Notes: generated by a model not told the origin, from the sequence alone. A stretch of 64,000 nucleotides of DNA from Paenibacillus tianmuensis (GCF_900100345.1 NZ_FMTT01000012.1:62001-126000), one strand, 5' to 3'; numbered from the stretch's first letter, positions 39,106 through 46,982 are shown. Translations and numbers: made by a program.

Positions 39106-39499
39106 TAATTAATAGTTCCTCCATTATAATTTTGTATATTTTATTTATTTCTGATCATTTATGTATATTTTACTTTCTTCTCATTTCTGCCTAACCATCC
39201 AGCTTCAAATATGAAACCCCTTTATTTTCACATGCTACAAGCCGTACAAGCTCGTTATAGTCATCATTAGCCGATCTTGTAGGAAAAGTATTCCTCGTTC
39301 TCCTCATGTCTTGAACAAGCTTGTATGGCTGTCCAGTAACTTAAAGGATTGCATTGCCTTCTAAGTACATCAAAGCAACTTCGCATTATAACCGACTATT
39401 CCTATAAACAATAAAACATTATGTACGAAACTGGTACTAATAGATTTATTTTGTTTTTTTACAGGGGTCACTGGGAATTCTTTGGTGATTTGCGAACCA
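39106..39499. other. Intergenic stretch without a recognisable gene
   Basis: AT-rich. The minus strand has one open stretch of about 49 codons (around 39230-39340) with no start codon or ribosome site at a sensible place. It may be a decayed small gene. Confidence 0.3.
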
Positions 39500-40960
39500 C
39501 TATCCAGCAGCCAATCTTTCCACAATACTTTTATATTGTCTCTTCTTTAACATCCCCTTTAATTCCTTACTTGAAAAATAAAACTTCAAGCAAAGATCAA
39601 TATCGTTCATCTTTTCGGTTGTATATACTTCCTCGTCCTTAACCTCAGATTCAATTTTCGGCATACGGTACAGGTTCGGCAACTTTCTAGATAAGCCTTT
39701 CACCTTTGGCTTCCTGTTTCGTTCAACAACCTCTAGCACTTTTAATCCTTCTAATTTTTTTAGTTGTTTTTGAACTGTGTCAGAAGCTAGCCCCGTTGCT
39801 TCCATGATTTTTCTAATGGGAAAGAAAAAGATTCCGTTTATGGTTGCATACCGTTTCGAGTGAATTAATAATGCGTATGTAATTATTTTTTGATTCTTCT
39901 CTGGGCACTGCTCTATAATCCATTTTATTTCATCCGATGAAACTGATAAATTTTTCTTGTGACCAGACAAATGGTATTTGTCATTCGAAAAAACATCTTT
40001 TACAACTTGGTCAATGTCCTTGAGGCAGTCAGGCAAATTAGTCGTGTATGTATTTTTATCTTGCCATTCCATCCAAGTATACAATTCGGTTTTAGCTTGC
40101 TCTGCGTCCATTCCGCAATATTTTAGATACAAAGCTATTTGAAATACTGAACTGTGACGACTCCCTTGAAATTTTAAACCGTTCAAAAGTAAATCTTGTG
40201 CCTTGTCAATGCTGTAACCTTTTGATGGTTCATAATCTTTTAATGGGATATGATTACTTATTGCATCCTCTGTCTTGAGAATATCTTTCTTTTTGGGTAT
40301 GTAATCTTCATCAATAGTTGTAGAGCCTATTACATCTAAAACACTCTCGGATTGAATTTTCTTTATCCTTAAAAAATAATTTTCGCTTTCTTCCTTGCTC
40401 ATAACCCGCAAACTTTCAGGATAGCAAAAGCCACAATAGTTCCCTGTTTCTTGATGAATCCCAAGCGGCAATTTTATTCCTTGTTTATTTGTTGGCCTAA
40501 ATTCTACATTTTTTATGTTTAAATTTAAAATTCCGCATATGTATTTATGAAACTTTTTCGCCTGTTTTACTTGGATTAAATCGTCGAAAAAAATATCTAT
40601 GTGATAACCCTTTTTTCCGCTAAAGCTTACATAATGTTCGGGTATGTGCAATTTACTCAATTTTTCGCTGATTCGATTCGTTACTTGTTTCGACATTTCC
40701 AAGTCGCCGGAATAATCAATGTCAAACGTGATGAATTTAGTATTAATTTCACCACTAAATGTCCCAACGGTACATTTTCCTTGAAAATGATCATTCAGCA
40801 TACCATCTAACAAAGGAGGATATTTTTTCTCCGTATTCTTGCTTATTTTTCCTTGAGTGTATTCCCGATGTCCGTATTCTCTCTGAATCAAGTAATGTCC
40901 ACGCTGGATCAAGTAGAAGTCAATGAATTTATTTATAAGATTGTTATTGTTTTTTTCCAT
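39500..40960 (-). CDS. Archaeo-eukaryotic-type primase / replication protein with winged-helix tail
   Basis: The protein has 486 residues from the ATG at 40960. Residues about 60-215 resemble an archaeo-eukaryotic primase domain: the DxD metal motif in KFITFDIDYSGD, the SFSGKKGYHIDIFF motif with catalytic His, and KLPLGIHQETGNYCGF. A helical region follows (RHSSVFQIALYLKYCGMDAEQAKTEL, PriCT-like), then a C-terminal winged helix (RKIMEATGLASDTVQKQLKKLEGLKVL). This layout suits an element-encoded replication initiator/primase. A short ORF overlaps its start, as in leader-coupled Rep genes. Confidence 0.7.
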   Translation of the reverse strand: MEKNNNNLINKFIDFYLIQRGHYLIQREYGHREYTQGKISKNTEKKYPPLLDGMLNDHFQGKCTVGTFSGEINTKFITFDIDYSGDLEMSKQVTNRISEKLSKLHIPEHYVSFSGKKGYHIDIFFDDLIQVKQAKKFHKYICGILNLNIKNVEFRPTNKQGIKLPLGIHQETGNYCGFCYPESLRVMSKEESENYFLRIKKIQSESVLDVIGSTTIDEDYIPKKKDILKTEDAISNHIPLKDYEPSKGYSIDKAQDLLLNGLKFQGSRHSSVFQIALYLKYCGMDAEQAKTELYTWMEWQDKNTYTTNLPDCLKDIDQVVKDVFSNDKYHLSGHKKNLSVSSDEIKWIIEQCPEKNQKIITYALLIHSKRYATINGIFFFPIRKIMEATGLASDTVQKQLKKLEGLKVLEVVERNRKPKVKGLSRKLPNLYRMPKIESEVKDEEVYTTEKMNDIDLCLKFYFSSKELKGMLKKRQYKSIVERLAAG

Positions 40961-41027
40961 CAAGAATAATTAATTGTCCAGCAAGCTTTTGCGATTTTGT
41001 AAAGTATGTAGTTGATTTTCGATTCAT
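40944..41027 (-). CDS. 27-codon leader ORF overlapping the primase start
   Basis: The ATG at 41027 is preceded by AAAAAGGAG at ideal spacing, whereas the primase start has no ribosome site of its own. The product (begins MNRKSTTYFTKSQKLAG, ends DGKKQ) overlaps the primase gene by 17 bases in another frame. This suggests that translation of the leader is needed for primase translation. No known homology was recognised. Confidence 0.5.
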   Translation of the reverse strand: MNRKSTTYFTKSQKLAGQLIILDGKKQ

Positions 41028-41442
41028 TTATTTCTCCTTTTTTAAATTTTGGTTCGAATTTTTTTGTTGACAGAGTTTAAATGCAGTGATATCATGTTGC
41101 TAACCGAAAAATTCATTTTATTAGCTTCATTTTGATCGAGCGACTTTAAATATTTTTAAACTTCGAGGCCATTTTTTGGTCTTATTTGTGTTTCCTCCTT
41201 TCTGTTTTATTAATATATCAAAATCTATCAAACGAAGTCAATCATTTTTTTTAAAAAATTTTATTATAACAATATAATTTATAAATGTAAAGTATAATTT
41301 TAAAGATAAAAATTCAAAAATCCCTCTTTCTATATAGCTTTTTTTAACTTTTCCGTGTTTTCCGATCAGCTACCCCCCTTTTTTGAATCAATCCTCAAGT
41401 GAAAAAATGTAAACCACCCCCGGATGGTCATATTTGGATTTA

Positions 41443-41522
41443 TACACAAAAAAACACTATTCATTAGTGGGCTTCTTTGTGTGCATAAAAAAAGAGTATC
41501 ATCTTATTACGATGACACCCTC
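41443..41522 (-). terminator. Two tandem terminators ending a minus-strand small-gene operon
   Basis: First, GTGTCATC / GATGATAC followed by TCTTTTTTT (41485-41522). Second, CACTA-ATGAA-TAGTG followed by TTTTTTT (41443-41471). Both read on the minus strand. The remaining 41028-41442 holds an unexplained AT-rich stretch. Confidence 0.65.
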
Positions 41523-41536
41523 TCAACCGCTTCTAT

Positions 41537-41647
41537 TTACCTGCAAGATAAACACTTGCTTTGATCCTTATAAACTTGTTCGAATATATCCAATTGAACA
41601 TAGATTGTTTTATCGCAGCATTGGCAAGTGAATTTAACCTTAATCAA
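41537..41647 (-). CDS. Small Cys4 zinc-ribbon-like protein
   Basis: A 36-codon frame from a TTG at 41647 (GGTGAT upstream) with two knuckles: KFTCQCCDKTIYV and KCLSCR, i.e. CxxC...CxxC. The metal-site pattern and the tandem terminators just downstream argue for a real gene; the weak start argues against. It may be a small DNA-binding or regulatory protein of the element. Confidence 0.45.
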   Translation of the reverse strand: MIKVKFTCQCCDKTIYVQLDIFEQVYKDQSKCLSCR

Positions 41648-41684
41648 TTGATATCACCAACTTTCACCGAATATAATGCTATTC

Positions 41685-41780
41685 CTATTCAATCAATTGA
41701 CTTGATATTACTTCTATCTCGTCATCAAGATCCAAGTCACCAACGAATACTATTTCAATCTTCTTACCTTTAAATTGCAT
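41685..41780 (-). CDS. Small acidic protein of unknown function
   Basis: A 31-codon frame (MQFKGKKIEIVFVGDLDLDD...) from ATG at 41780, or 33 codons from a TTG at 41786 that has GAAAGG at better spacing. It is the first gene of the minus-strand transcript driven by the repressor-controlled promoter at 41835-41863. Confidence 0.45.
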   Translation of the reverse strand: MQFKGKKIEIVFVGDLDLDDEIEVISSQLIE

Positions 41781-41834
41781 ATTCAATGTATCAACCTTTC
41801 GTTTATGTATTTGTTTGCTTAACCTTATGATTAA

Positions 41835-41895
41835 ATTATACGATATCGTATAACGTATTTCAATTATTTATTTTCGTTATCGTTTATCGTATAAT
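41835..41895. promoter_or_regulatory. Divergent promoter/operator region of the XRE repressor
   Basis: The minus-strand promoter TTGAAA (41858-41863) - 17 bp - TATAAT (41835-41840) is overlapped by the perfect palindrome TTATACGATATCGTATAA (41836-41853). A second, less regular copy (TTATCG..ATCGTATAA, about 41877-41895) lies before the plus-strand repressor gene. The arrangement resembles a phage-type switch. Confidence 0.65.
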
Positions 41896-41929
41896 AAATA
41901 TAATCCTATTTTAGTAAGGAACTAATAAG

Positions 41930-42130
41930 ATGATAAAAGTAATCCCATGTTTAAACGAAATACTTAAAGAAAAAAAAATGACGCAAATGGAATTATCAGC
42001 TTTATCCGGTGTTCCTCAAGGATCAATATCACGTTTCGATAAAAATAAGAGTCATGATGATTCACATCTTTTTGCAATCGCCAGAGCGCTAGGACTAAAC
42101 GTTGAACAACTATTCAAAATTGAAGAATAG
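41930..42130 (+). CDS. XRE-family (Cro/CI-type) repressor
   Basis: The 66-residue single-domain HTH protein reads LNEILKEKKMTQMELSALSGVPQGSISRFDKNKSHDDSHLFAIARALGLNVEQLF. GTAAGGA precedes the ATG. It is probably the repressor of its own promoter and of the divergent minus-strand small genes through the ATCGTATAA palindromes. It contains no peptidase or sensor domain. Confidence 0.8.
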   Translation: MIKVIPCLNEILKEKKMTQMELSALSGVPQGSISRFDKNKSHDDSHLFAIARALGLNVEQLFKIEE

Positions 42131-42177
42131 CACCTACTTGCCAGCATAATTTCATGTTGGCTTTTTTTCTATCATCA

Positions 42178-42314
42178 GTGTTTGTAAAGGTACACCTTTG
42201 TAAATATGATTTTTACGGCTTATGAATTGTTTATAAAGGTAAAAAGAAAGGTTTTATAAACACTATAATGTTTGTATAGTATACATTGACCTTTATAAAC
42301 AAGAATGGTATAAT
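42178..42314 (+). promoter_or_regulatory. Repeat-rich promoter region of the serine recombinase gene
   Basis: Five related half-sites of GTTTATAAAGGT occur in both orientations (about 42178, 42192, 42229, 42250, 42289). The last overlaps a consensus promoter TTGACC (42286-42291) - 17 bp - TATAAT (42309-42314). They may be recombinase binding sites (res-like) or autoregulatory operators. Confidence 0.6.
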
Positions 42315-42347
42315 TTAAACATAAAATATGTAAAAGGAGTGTTTGAT

Positions 42348-42992
42348 ATGAATGCAACCTCTAAGACATATGTGTTTGGCTATATTCGTGTTTCAACTAA
42401 AGACCAGAACACCGAACGACAATTAATAAAAATGAAGCAAATAGGAATTGAAGACCGACATATCTACATTGACAAACAAAGCGGTAAAGACTTTGATCGT
42501 CCACAATATCAATTAATGAGAAATAACATTCGTGAAGGGGATTTGATTTATATCGATGCCCTTGACCGTTTAGGAAGAAATTATGATGGTGTTATCAGCG
42601 AATGGAAGTACATAACGAGGGAATTAAACGCGGACATTGTTGTACTTGAAAATGAATCATTGTTTGATAGCCGCAAATTTAAAACAATGGGCGATATGGG
42701 AAAGTTAATGGAGGATCAATTCCTAAGCTTACTTGCTTATGTGGCTACACAGGAAAGGCTTAAAACAAAGCAGCGTCAATCGGAAGGAATAGAGGTTGCT
42801 AAAACAAATGGCAAACACTTAGGACGACCAAAAATGAATTTAACAACTTTGACGCTTGATCAACGCAATATGTTAGACAGTTTATATCCTCAACTCAAAA
42901 GTGGTTCAATAACAGCAACTGATTTAATGAACAAACTAAATTTAAAAAGAAACACATTTTATAAAATTATCAAGGAATACGATGCTTCTTAA
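42348..42992 (+). CDS. Small serine recombinase (resolvase/invertase family)
   Basis: The protein has 214 residues from the ATG at 42348 (AAAAGGAG upstream). The catalytic domain has the nucleophile in YIRVSTKDQNTERQ, the family motif DALDRLGRNYDGV and the long E helix (LLAYVATQERLKTKQRQSEGI). A C-terminal HTH of Hin type follows (KSGSITATDLMNKLNLKRNTFYKII). With a tyrosine integrase present for integration, this enzyme may resolve multimers or invert or regulate DNA. Confidence 0.9.
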   Translation: MNATSKTYVFGYIRVSTKDQNTERQLIKMKQIGIEDRHIYIDKQSGKDFDRPQYQLMRNNIREGDLIYIDALDRLGRNYDGVISEWKYITRELNADIVVLENESLFDSRKFKTMGDMGKLMEDQFLSLLAYVATQERLKTKQRQSEGIEVAKTNGKHLGRPKMNLTTLTLDQRNMLDSLYPQLKSGSITATDLMNKLNLKRNTFYKIIKEYDAS

Positions 42993-43295
42993 TGCAATTG
43001 TAACGACGGCAGTCAGTCCATAAAATTGGGCCGACTGTTTTTTCATAATTCAATTTTAAATTTCAAGCACCATTTAAGAAAACGGAAATTTCCGTTCTCA
43101 GGATTTTATCCTTGGATTTTCCGACATTTAAAAGGTGCGTTAAATTTGACGCTCCCTAAGTTTCACAGTCCAATCTTGGACTATCAATATCGCTATCCAT
43201 CTGAACGGTTGCATTCAATTTTTGGTGGACATAGAAAAACAGAGCCGCCTGACGGTGGCCCCTCTAATTTGTTCCATAGTTCCAAAATTTTCTTG
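42993..43295. other. Intergenic stretch without a supported gene
   Basis: A 107-codon open frame on the plus strand has no ribosome site and improbable composition. I see nothing else here. Confidence 0.3.
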
Positions 43296-43400
43296 TTAAA
43301 TAAAGCAGATACTGCAAGCAACGATAACGAGCAGGATGAAAAGCACTAGAATAACACCTGTGGAAGTAAAACCAGCACCACCAAAACCAGCATCGCCCAT
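43296..43400 (-). CDS. YjcZ-family small membrane protein
   Basis: The 34-codon gene starts at ATG 43400 with AAAGGAGTG at ideal spacing. The Gly-rich N terminus (MGDAGFGGAGFTSTG) runs into one transmembrane helix (VILVLFILLVIVACSICFI), the layout of YjcZ-type peptides annotated as sporulation proteins in Bacillales. Its function is unknown. Finding it on a mobile element is notable. Confidence 0.65.
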   Translation of the reverse strand: MGDAGFGGAGFTSTGVILVLFILLVIVACSICFI

Positions 43401-43988
43401 GTTCTTCACTCCTTTAAATAGTATTGAGTACCATCTTTATTCCTCCCCAGTACCCATGATTTTAGTTTATTCGAGAGCGGAAAGCTTGTTTGGACGGATG
43501 ACAGGTAACAAATGACCTGCAATTATATAAGCCCATATTTCGTTGTCGATTTGATCGACCACAATTTAAACTGAAGCGGGATACATAGTTGGACACAGCG
43601 TCCAACCTTTAAGAAAACCCTAATCGATACACACTATCGTTTTAACCTTCATTCTTATTGGTTTCATCTAGTGAAACAATCTTATTATATGAACATTTGA
43701 TCATATTTCAATATGAAAAACCCTTAATTTATAAGGGTTCCACGATAGCGGAAACGATAGATATTTAGCTTTATTCTGCAAGGTTTGTTATGTCGATGAA
43801 GCGGAAAAGCTAGGTAAATACTATCTTCTATCAATTACCTTATTTTACCAATAATCTAAAAATGGTCAGATTTTTTTCGTTATCGCAATCGTAGTAATAA
43901 CATGAAGCGAGAGAGGCGTCACTTTAATTCGGTAAAATGTTACAGTGTAAAACTATAATTACTTTGCTATTCTTTTCGAATATTCCTT
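43401..43988. other. Intergenic stretch with one hairpin
   Basis: No gene recognised. AACCCTT...AAGGGTT (43719-43739) with a T-run on the minus strand looks like a terminator of an unidentified minus-strand transcript, possibly a non-coding RNA. Confidence 0.35.
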
Positions 43989-44151
43989 CGAATAGTGTTT
44001 AGAATAGTGTTTAGAAAAGTATTCAGTTTAGTGTTTAGAAAAGTATTCAGTTTAGTGTTCAGAAAAGTATTCAATAGGTATTGTCAATACCATAAAACAG
44101 GAGTAAAATAAAGTAAAAGAGTTAAGTTAACTTAACTTAACTTAACTTAAG
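43989..44151. repeat. 24-bp iteron-like repeats followed by pentamer repeats
   Basis: AGTGTTTAGAAAAGTATTCA begins 24-bp units at 44006, 44030 and 44054 (last slightly diverged), preceded by shortened AATAGTGTTTAG copies. Fifty bases further lies GTTAAGTTAACTTAACTTAA and continuing CTTAA pentamers (44121-44151). Iterons next to AT-rich repeats are typical of replication origins, and a replication/primase gene is on the same element. Confidence 0.6.
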
Positions 44152-44182
44152 TGAAGTATCAGTTTCAGCATAGGTGTGTACA

Positions 44183-44214
44183 ATAAAAAGAGAGCCGTGT
44201 TAGTAGCACGACTC
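44183..44214 (-). terminator. Terminator of the holin-like toxin locus
   Basis: GAGTCGTGCTACTAACACGG CTC hairpin with TCTTTTTATTG on the minus strand. Confidence 0.8.
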
Positions 44215-44284
44215 GATGACCGTTTTAACGGTTGGCTGGACAATTTCGACAGGGTAATAGACTGTTTCCTTGGTGAGGGGCAGT

Positions 44285-44371
44285 CTATTTACTTTTTTTG
44301 AGATAGTTCAATAAGGCTATTATGAACATACCAAATGCAAGCATCAGAGTTAACACTTGAAAGGTTTCCAT
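44285..44371 (-). CDS. Putative holin-like toxin of a type I toxin-antitoxin locus
   Basis: The 28-codon gene starts at ATG 44371 (GGGAGGG upstream). Product METFQVLTLMLAFGMFIIAL then LNYLKKSK: a short N terminus, one membrane helix and a Lys tail, matching the Bacillales putative holin-like toxin family (MxxxExLxLMIAFGxFVxALL). The conserved 3' untranslated region and terminator hairpin (44183-44284) are also typical and may be overlapped by an antisense RNA antitoxin, which I cannot delimit. Confidence 0.8.
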   Translation of the reverse strand: METFQVLTLMLAFGMFIIALLNYLKKSK

Positions 44372-44666
44372 TGGCGACCCTCCCTTCATTAAGGAATGGG
44401 GGAGTTTTACCATTTGTCCAAGCCATATTTATATGTGGATTATTATACCATAAGATAGAATGAATGAATAGATTTTGAGATTCAAAATCAGATACCCATG
44501 AAATATGTGTTTTATACGATATTCAAAACGTGTCATCCAACAGTGACACGGACTTGAAATAAGATGATTTCCATATTCAAATTCAAAAAAAGGAGGATGA
44601 ATATTCGCCCCCCTTACAATTTCAAAAGTATTAACATGTGAAAAATTTCCATTAACGTATTTATGA

Positions 44667-45122
44667 CTATAGTTGATTTCTAAACAACTTACTAACCCAT
44701 GCTTCTGAAAATCCTAAGATTTTGGCTAGTTCCTTTTGTGATGCACTAGGATTTTCCTTAATTGCTTGACGCAAACGATCCAATGTTTCTTTCCTTCTTG
44801 AAGTGATTTTTTCCTTATTTGTCTCATTAGCTCGTTCACGTTCTATTCCTTCGATGTAGACCTGAAGCGTCGGAAGGCTTTGAATACATGGTGAACAAAC
44901 ATAAAACTTTTTGAAGTAAATGATTTGTTGCTTACCTGAACAAAACAAACATTCTTCTTCTGGATATTTATAAACCATAATCGCCTTTCTCTCATCATCA
45001 CAGAAGTACTCTGTCTTGACATTAGGATCAAGATTCAAAACACGCCTAACCTCCATGGGGATTACAATTCTTCCGAAATCGTCTACCACTCTAACAATTC
45101 CAGTTCTTCTACCATCTTGCAT
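44667..45122 (-). CDS. AbrB-type regulator with Cys4 site and extra HTH
   Basis: The protein has 151 residues from ATG at 45122 (GAGGTG upstream). The N-terminal swapped-hairpin AbrB domain is GIVRVVDDFGRIVIPMEVRRVLNL, the middle holds a zinc-like CLFCSGKQ...YVCSPC, and the C-terminal HTH is NPSASQKELAKILGFSEAWVSKLFRN. AbrB proteins control transition-state genes. This fused form could compete with or imitate host AbrB (inference). It follows the Spo0E-like gene by 27 bp on the same strand. Confidence 0.78.
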   Translation of the reverse strand: MQDGRRTGIVRVVDDFGRIVIPMEVRRVLNLDPNVKTEYFCDDERKAIMVYKYPEEECLFCSGKQQIIYFKKFYVCSPCIQSLPTLQVYIEGIERERANETNKEKITSRRKETLDRLRQAIKENPSASQKELAKILGFSEAWVSKLFRNQL

Positions 45123-45149
45123 TAACCACACCTCAAAAAATAACGATTT

Positions 45150-45371
45150 CTAGTTTACACATCGCATTTTTCTAATCTGAGCAATTAAAACGTATGCGTC
45201 TAATTGTTGGCTCAATTGGACCATATATTCACTCGTTAAACTCTCACCTTGCTGTACCGCCTCTTCCATTTGGTTTAGGATGTTTTTCATTACATTCTGT
45301 AATGCTTGGTCATTTAGAGGATCAATTTTATACTGCTTGGGAGCCTCCTCTCCAATCACTTGTTGCGCCAT
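45150..45371 (-). CDS. Spo0E-like aspartyl-phosphate phosphatase
   Basis: The protein has 73 residues from ATG at 45371 (AAAGGAG, 9 bases upstream). The two-helix pattern with MKNILNQMEEAVQQGESL and TSEYMVQLSQQLDAYV matches the Spo0E family signature (LSQxLD). Spo0E proteins dephosphorylate Spo0A-P and delay sporulation. Coupled with the AbrB-like gene, it may let the element modulate host development. Confidence 0.68.
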   Translation of the reverse strand: MAQQVIGEEAPKQYKIDPLNDQALQNVMKNILNQMEEAVQQGESLTSEYMVQLSQQLDAYVLIAQIRKMRCVN

Positions 45372-45477
45372 GTAAATTTCTCCTTTTGCCATTTGATTTA
45401 CTGATTTGAGTATACTGCACTGTATGGCAATTTTTTGTTTCTAGGAAATTGTTGATACAGAAAATAAGTTAAAATAG

Positions 45478-45504
45478 AAAAAACCCGAACACTAGGTCCG
45501 GGCG
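45478..45504 (-). terminator. Terminator of the peptide/RRNPP transcript
   Basis: CCCGGAC...GTTCGGG stem followed on the minus strand by TTTTTTC, 50 bases past the peptide gene stop. Confidence 0.7.
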
Positions 45505-45556
45505 TTTTATAAGCACTATATGAAACTATGAATTTCAAGCTAACTTCAAGTATTTG

Positions 45557-45679
45557 TTAATGTCCAGGTGTAACATCTACATTTTGGACAACGGAACCGT
45601 GGTTTGGCTGTGGAGGAAAATTAGGAACAGTTCCAATAAGAATGAAAGACAGAACTGCCATTAAGACGATCTTCTTCAT
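45557..45679 (-). CDS. Exported signalling-peptide precursor (candidate Phr/AimP-type)
   Basis: The 40-codon gene starts at ATG 45679, preceded by GGGAGGTG at ideal spacing, 34 bp downstream of the receptor gene. The product has a Sec-type signal (MKKIVLMAVLSFILIG) and a short polar tail (TVPNFPPQPNHGSVVQNVDV then TPGH). The gene order receptor-then-peptide, the size and the signal sequence all fit RRNPP pheromone precursors, in which the mature peptide comes from the C-terminal region. The mature sequence is not known. Confidence 0.72.
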   Translation of the reverse strand: MKKIVLMAVLSFILIGTVPNFPPQPNHGSVVQNVDVTPGH

Positions 45680-45713
45680 ATCACTCACCTCCCATTGGTT
45701 TAAATTGTCATCA

Positions 45714-46982
45714 TTATATATTATACACCTTCTTCAACATGCGTACATACTGTAAATCAAAATGTTTATTTGATTTCGAAAAATAGGTGAAAATTTGATG
45801 CATGCACTCATCTCTCTCTTTATTCTCATTAATTTTCCCGAAAGCATCCATGCTAAGAACAAAACTTTGAATCCCCTCATGAACTAAACCAATTTCGAGT
45901 TGATAAGATCCTTTTTGACGGTAATACACTCCAACGCCATAGTATGTATGCGGATCTTCGTGATTGTCTGGCAAAATTTCTCGTTCTTTTTCCAGCAATT
46001 CAGCAATCGATTTCATATCTTTAGTTTGCAGATAGATTTCAATAAGCTCGGTTGCAATGCTTATTTTATAGTTATTGCTTAGTTCATTCATATGGCTTCG
46101 CAGCAGCGGAATGGCAATATCATATTCTTTTTTTCTTGCTTTGGTTATGGCACGTGTAATTTTAGCTGCTTCGGAAACAAAAGCATACTCAAACCGTTCG
46201 AACACGTCCAAACATCTTTCTACTGCATCATGTTGCTTTAATTGAGAGTGTGAATTAATCATAGCCAGATAAGCTCTAGCTTTTAGCTCAGTTTCTCTAT
46301 CTTCTAAGTTAATACCTGTAATGCAATGTTTAATACAGTCCGTATAATTCTTTGTATTATGAGCATGTAATCCCATTTTAAAATAAAGAGTTATTTTTTC
46401 CTCTCTGGACAAAAAATCCGTGTAATGTAGTATCTCTTGGCCTTCTTGATACGTTTGTTCCAGCCGTTTTAAATCAAGTCGTTCTATTAAATATTTCTGT
46501 AACATTCCTTTAGCCAAATAGACCATAATACCATGTCCTCTGGAATATCGAATAATAACATCAAATAGTGCTACGTTCAGGGAAGCACCACTCATTTCTT
46601 GTGTAAAATTAAACAATCGTTCTAAAGAATCTTCCGTCTCATTGTTTGGAGATTCAAGTAAACGTAAGGCTACCTTTGGCGCAAGGCTAACGGTTTCCTC
46701 ACAGGTAATAACTTCAGTTAGAATTTCTAACAAAGTATCGACTCGGTTTTCATCTTCAATGTAACATTCAATGACTTTTTTATATGGAACGAGTAGTACC
46801 GGGGCAATTGCCTTCACTGTTTTAAATTCTGGATGTTTCGTCTCTCCAGTTTCAATTTTATGAAGGACTCCTCTTCTAAGTCCAGTAAGCTTCTCAAGAT
46901 TCGCGTATGTCAAGTTTCTCTCTTTTCTAAGTTGGAAGATGAGATCTGCGATGGTGTTATTCCGATGCTTAATATCCACCAT
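45714..46982 (-). CDS. RRNPP-type regulator: XRE HTH plus TPR peptide receptor
   Basis: The protein has 422 residues from ATG at 46982 (AAGGAAGG, 9 bases upstream). An N-terminal XRE domain (about 8-65, IADLIFQLRKERNLTYANLEKLTGLRRGVLHKIETGE) is followed by a long all-helical TPR array (about 80-420) with repeats such as KMGLHAHNTKNYTDCIKHCITGIN and ARAYLAMINSHSQLKQHDAVERCLDVF. The architecture equals PlcR/PrgX/AimR-type receptors, which change DNA binding when a small imported peptide docks in the TPR groove. A peptide precursor gene follows directly. A divergent M23 peptidase gene is a possible target. Confidence 0.82.
   Translation of the reverse strand: MVDIKHRNNTIADLIFQLRKERNLTYANLEKLTGLRRGVLHKIETGETKHPEFKTVKAIAPVLLVPYKKVIECYIEDENRVDTLLEILTEVITCEETVSLAPKVALRLLESPNNETEDSLERLFNFTQEMSGASLNVALFDVIIRYSRGHGIMVYLAKGMLQKYLIERLDLKRLEQTYQEGQEILHYTDFLSREEKITLYFKMGLHAHNTKNYTDCIKHCITGINLEDRETELKARAYLAMINSHSQLKQHDAVERCLDVFERFEYAFVSEAAKITRAITKARKKEYDIAIPLLRSHMNELSNNYKISIATELIEIYLQTKDMKSIAELLEKEREILPDNHEDPHTYYGVGVYYRQKGSYQLEIGLVHEGIQSFVLSMDAFGKINENKERDECMHQIFTYFSKSNKHFDLQYVRMLKKVYNI

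Noticed and set aside
41060-41190. Small minus-strand frame beginning MASKFK that continues after a one-base shift in an A-run
   Set aside because: Ribosome site is too far away and a frameshift is required. It could be a decayed small gene, but support is too weak.
43026-43349. 107-codon open frame in the element
   Set aside because: No ribosome site, odd composition, and it overlaps a better supported YjcZ-like gene on the other strand.
44589-44640. 14-codon frame after AAAGGAGG near 44595
   Set aside because: The ATG lies directly on the ribosome site with no spacing.
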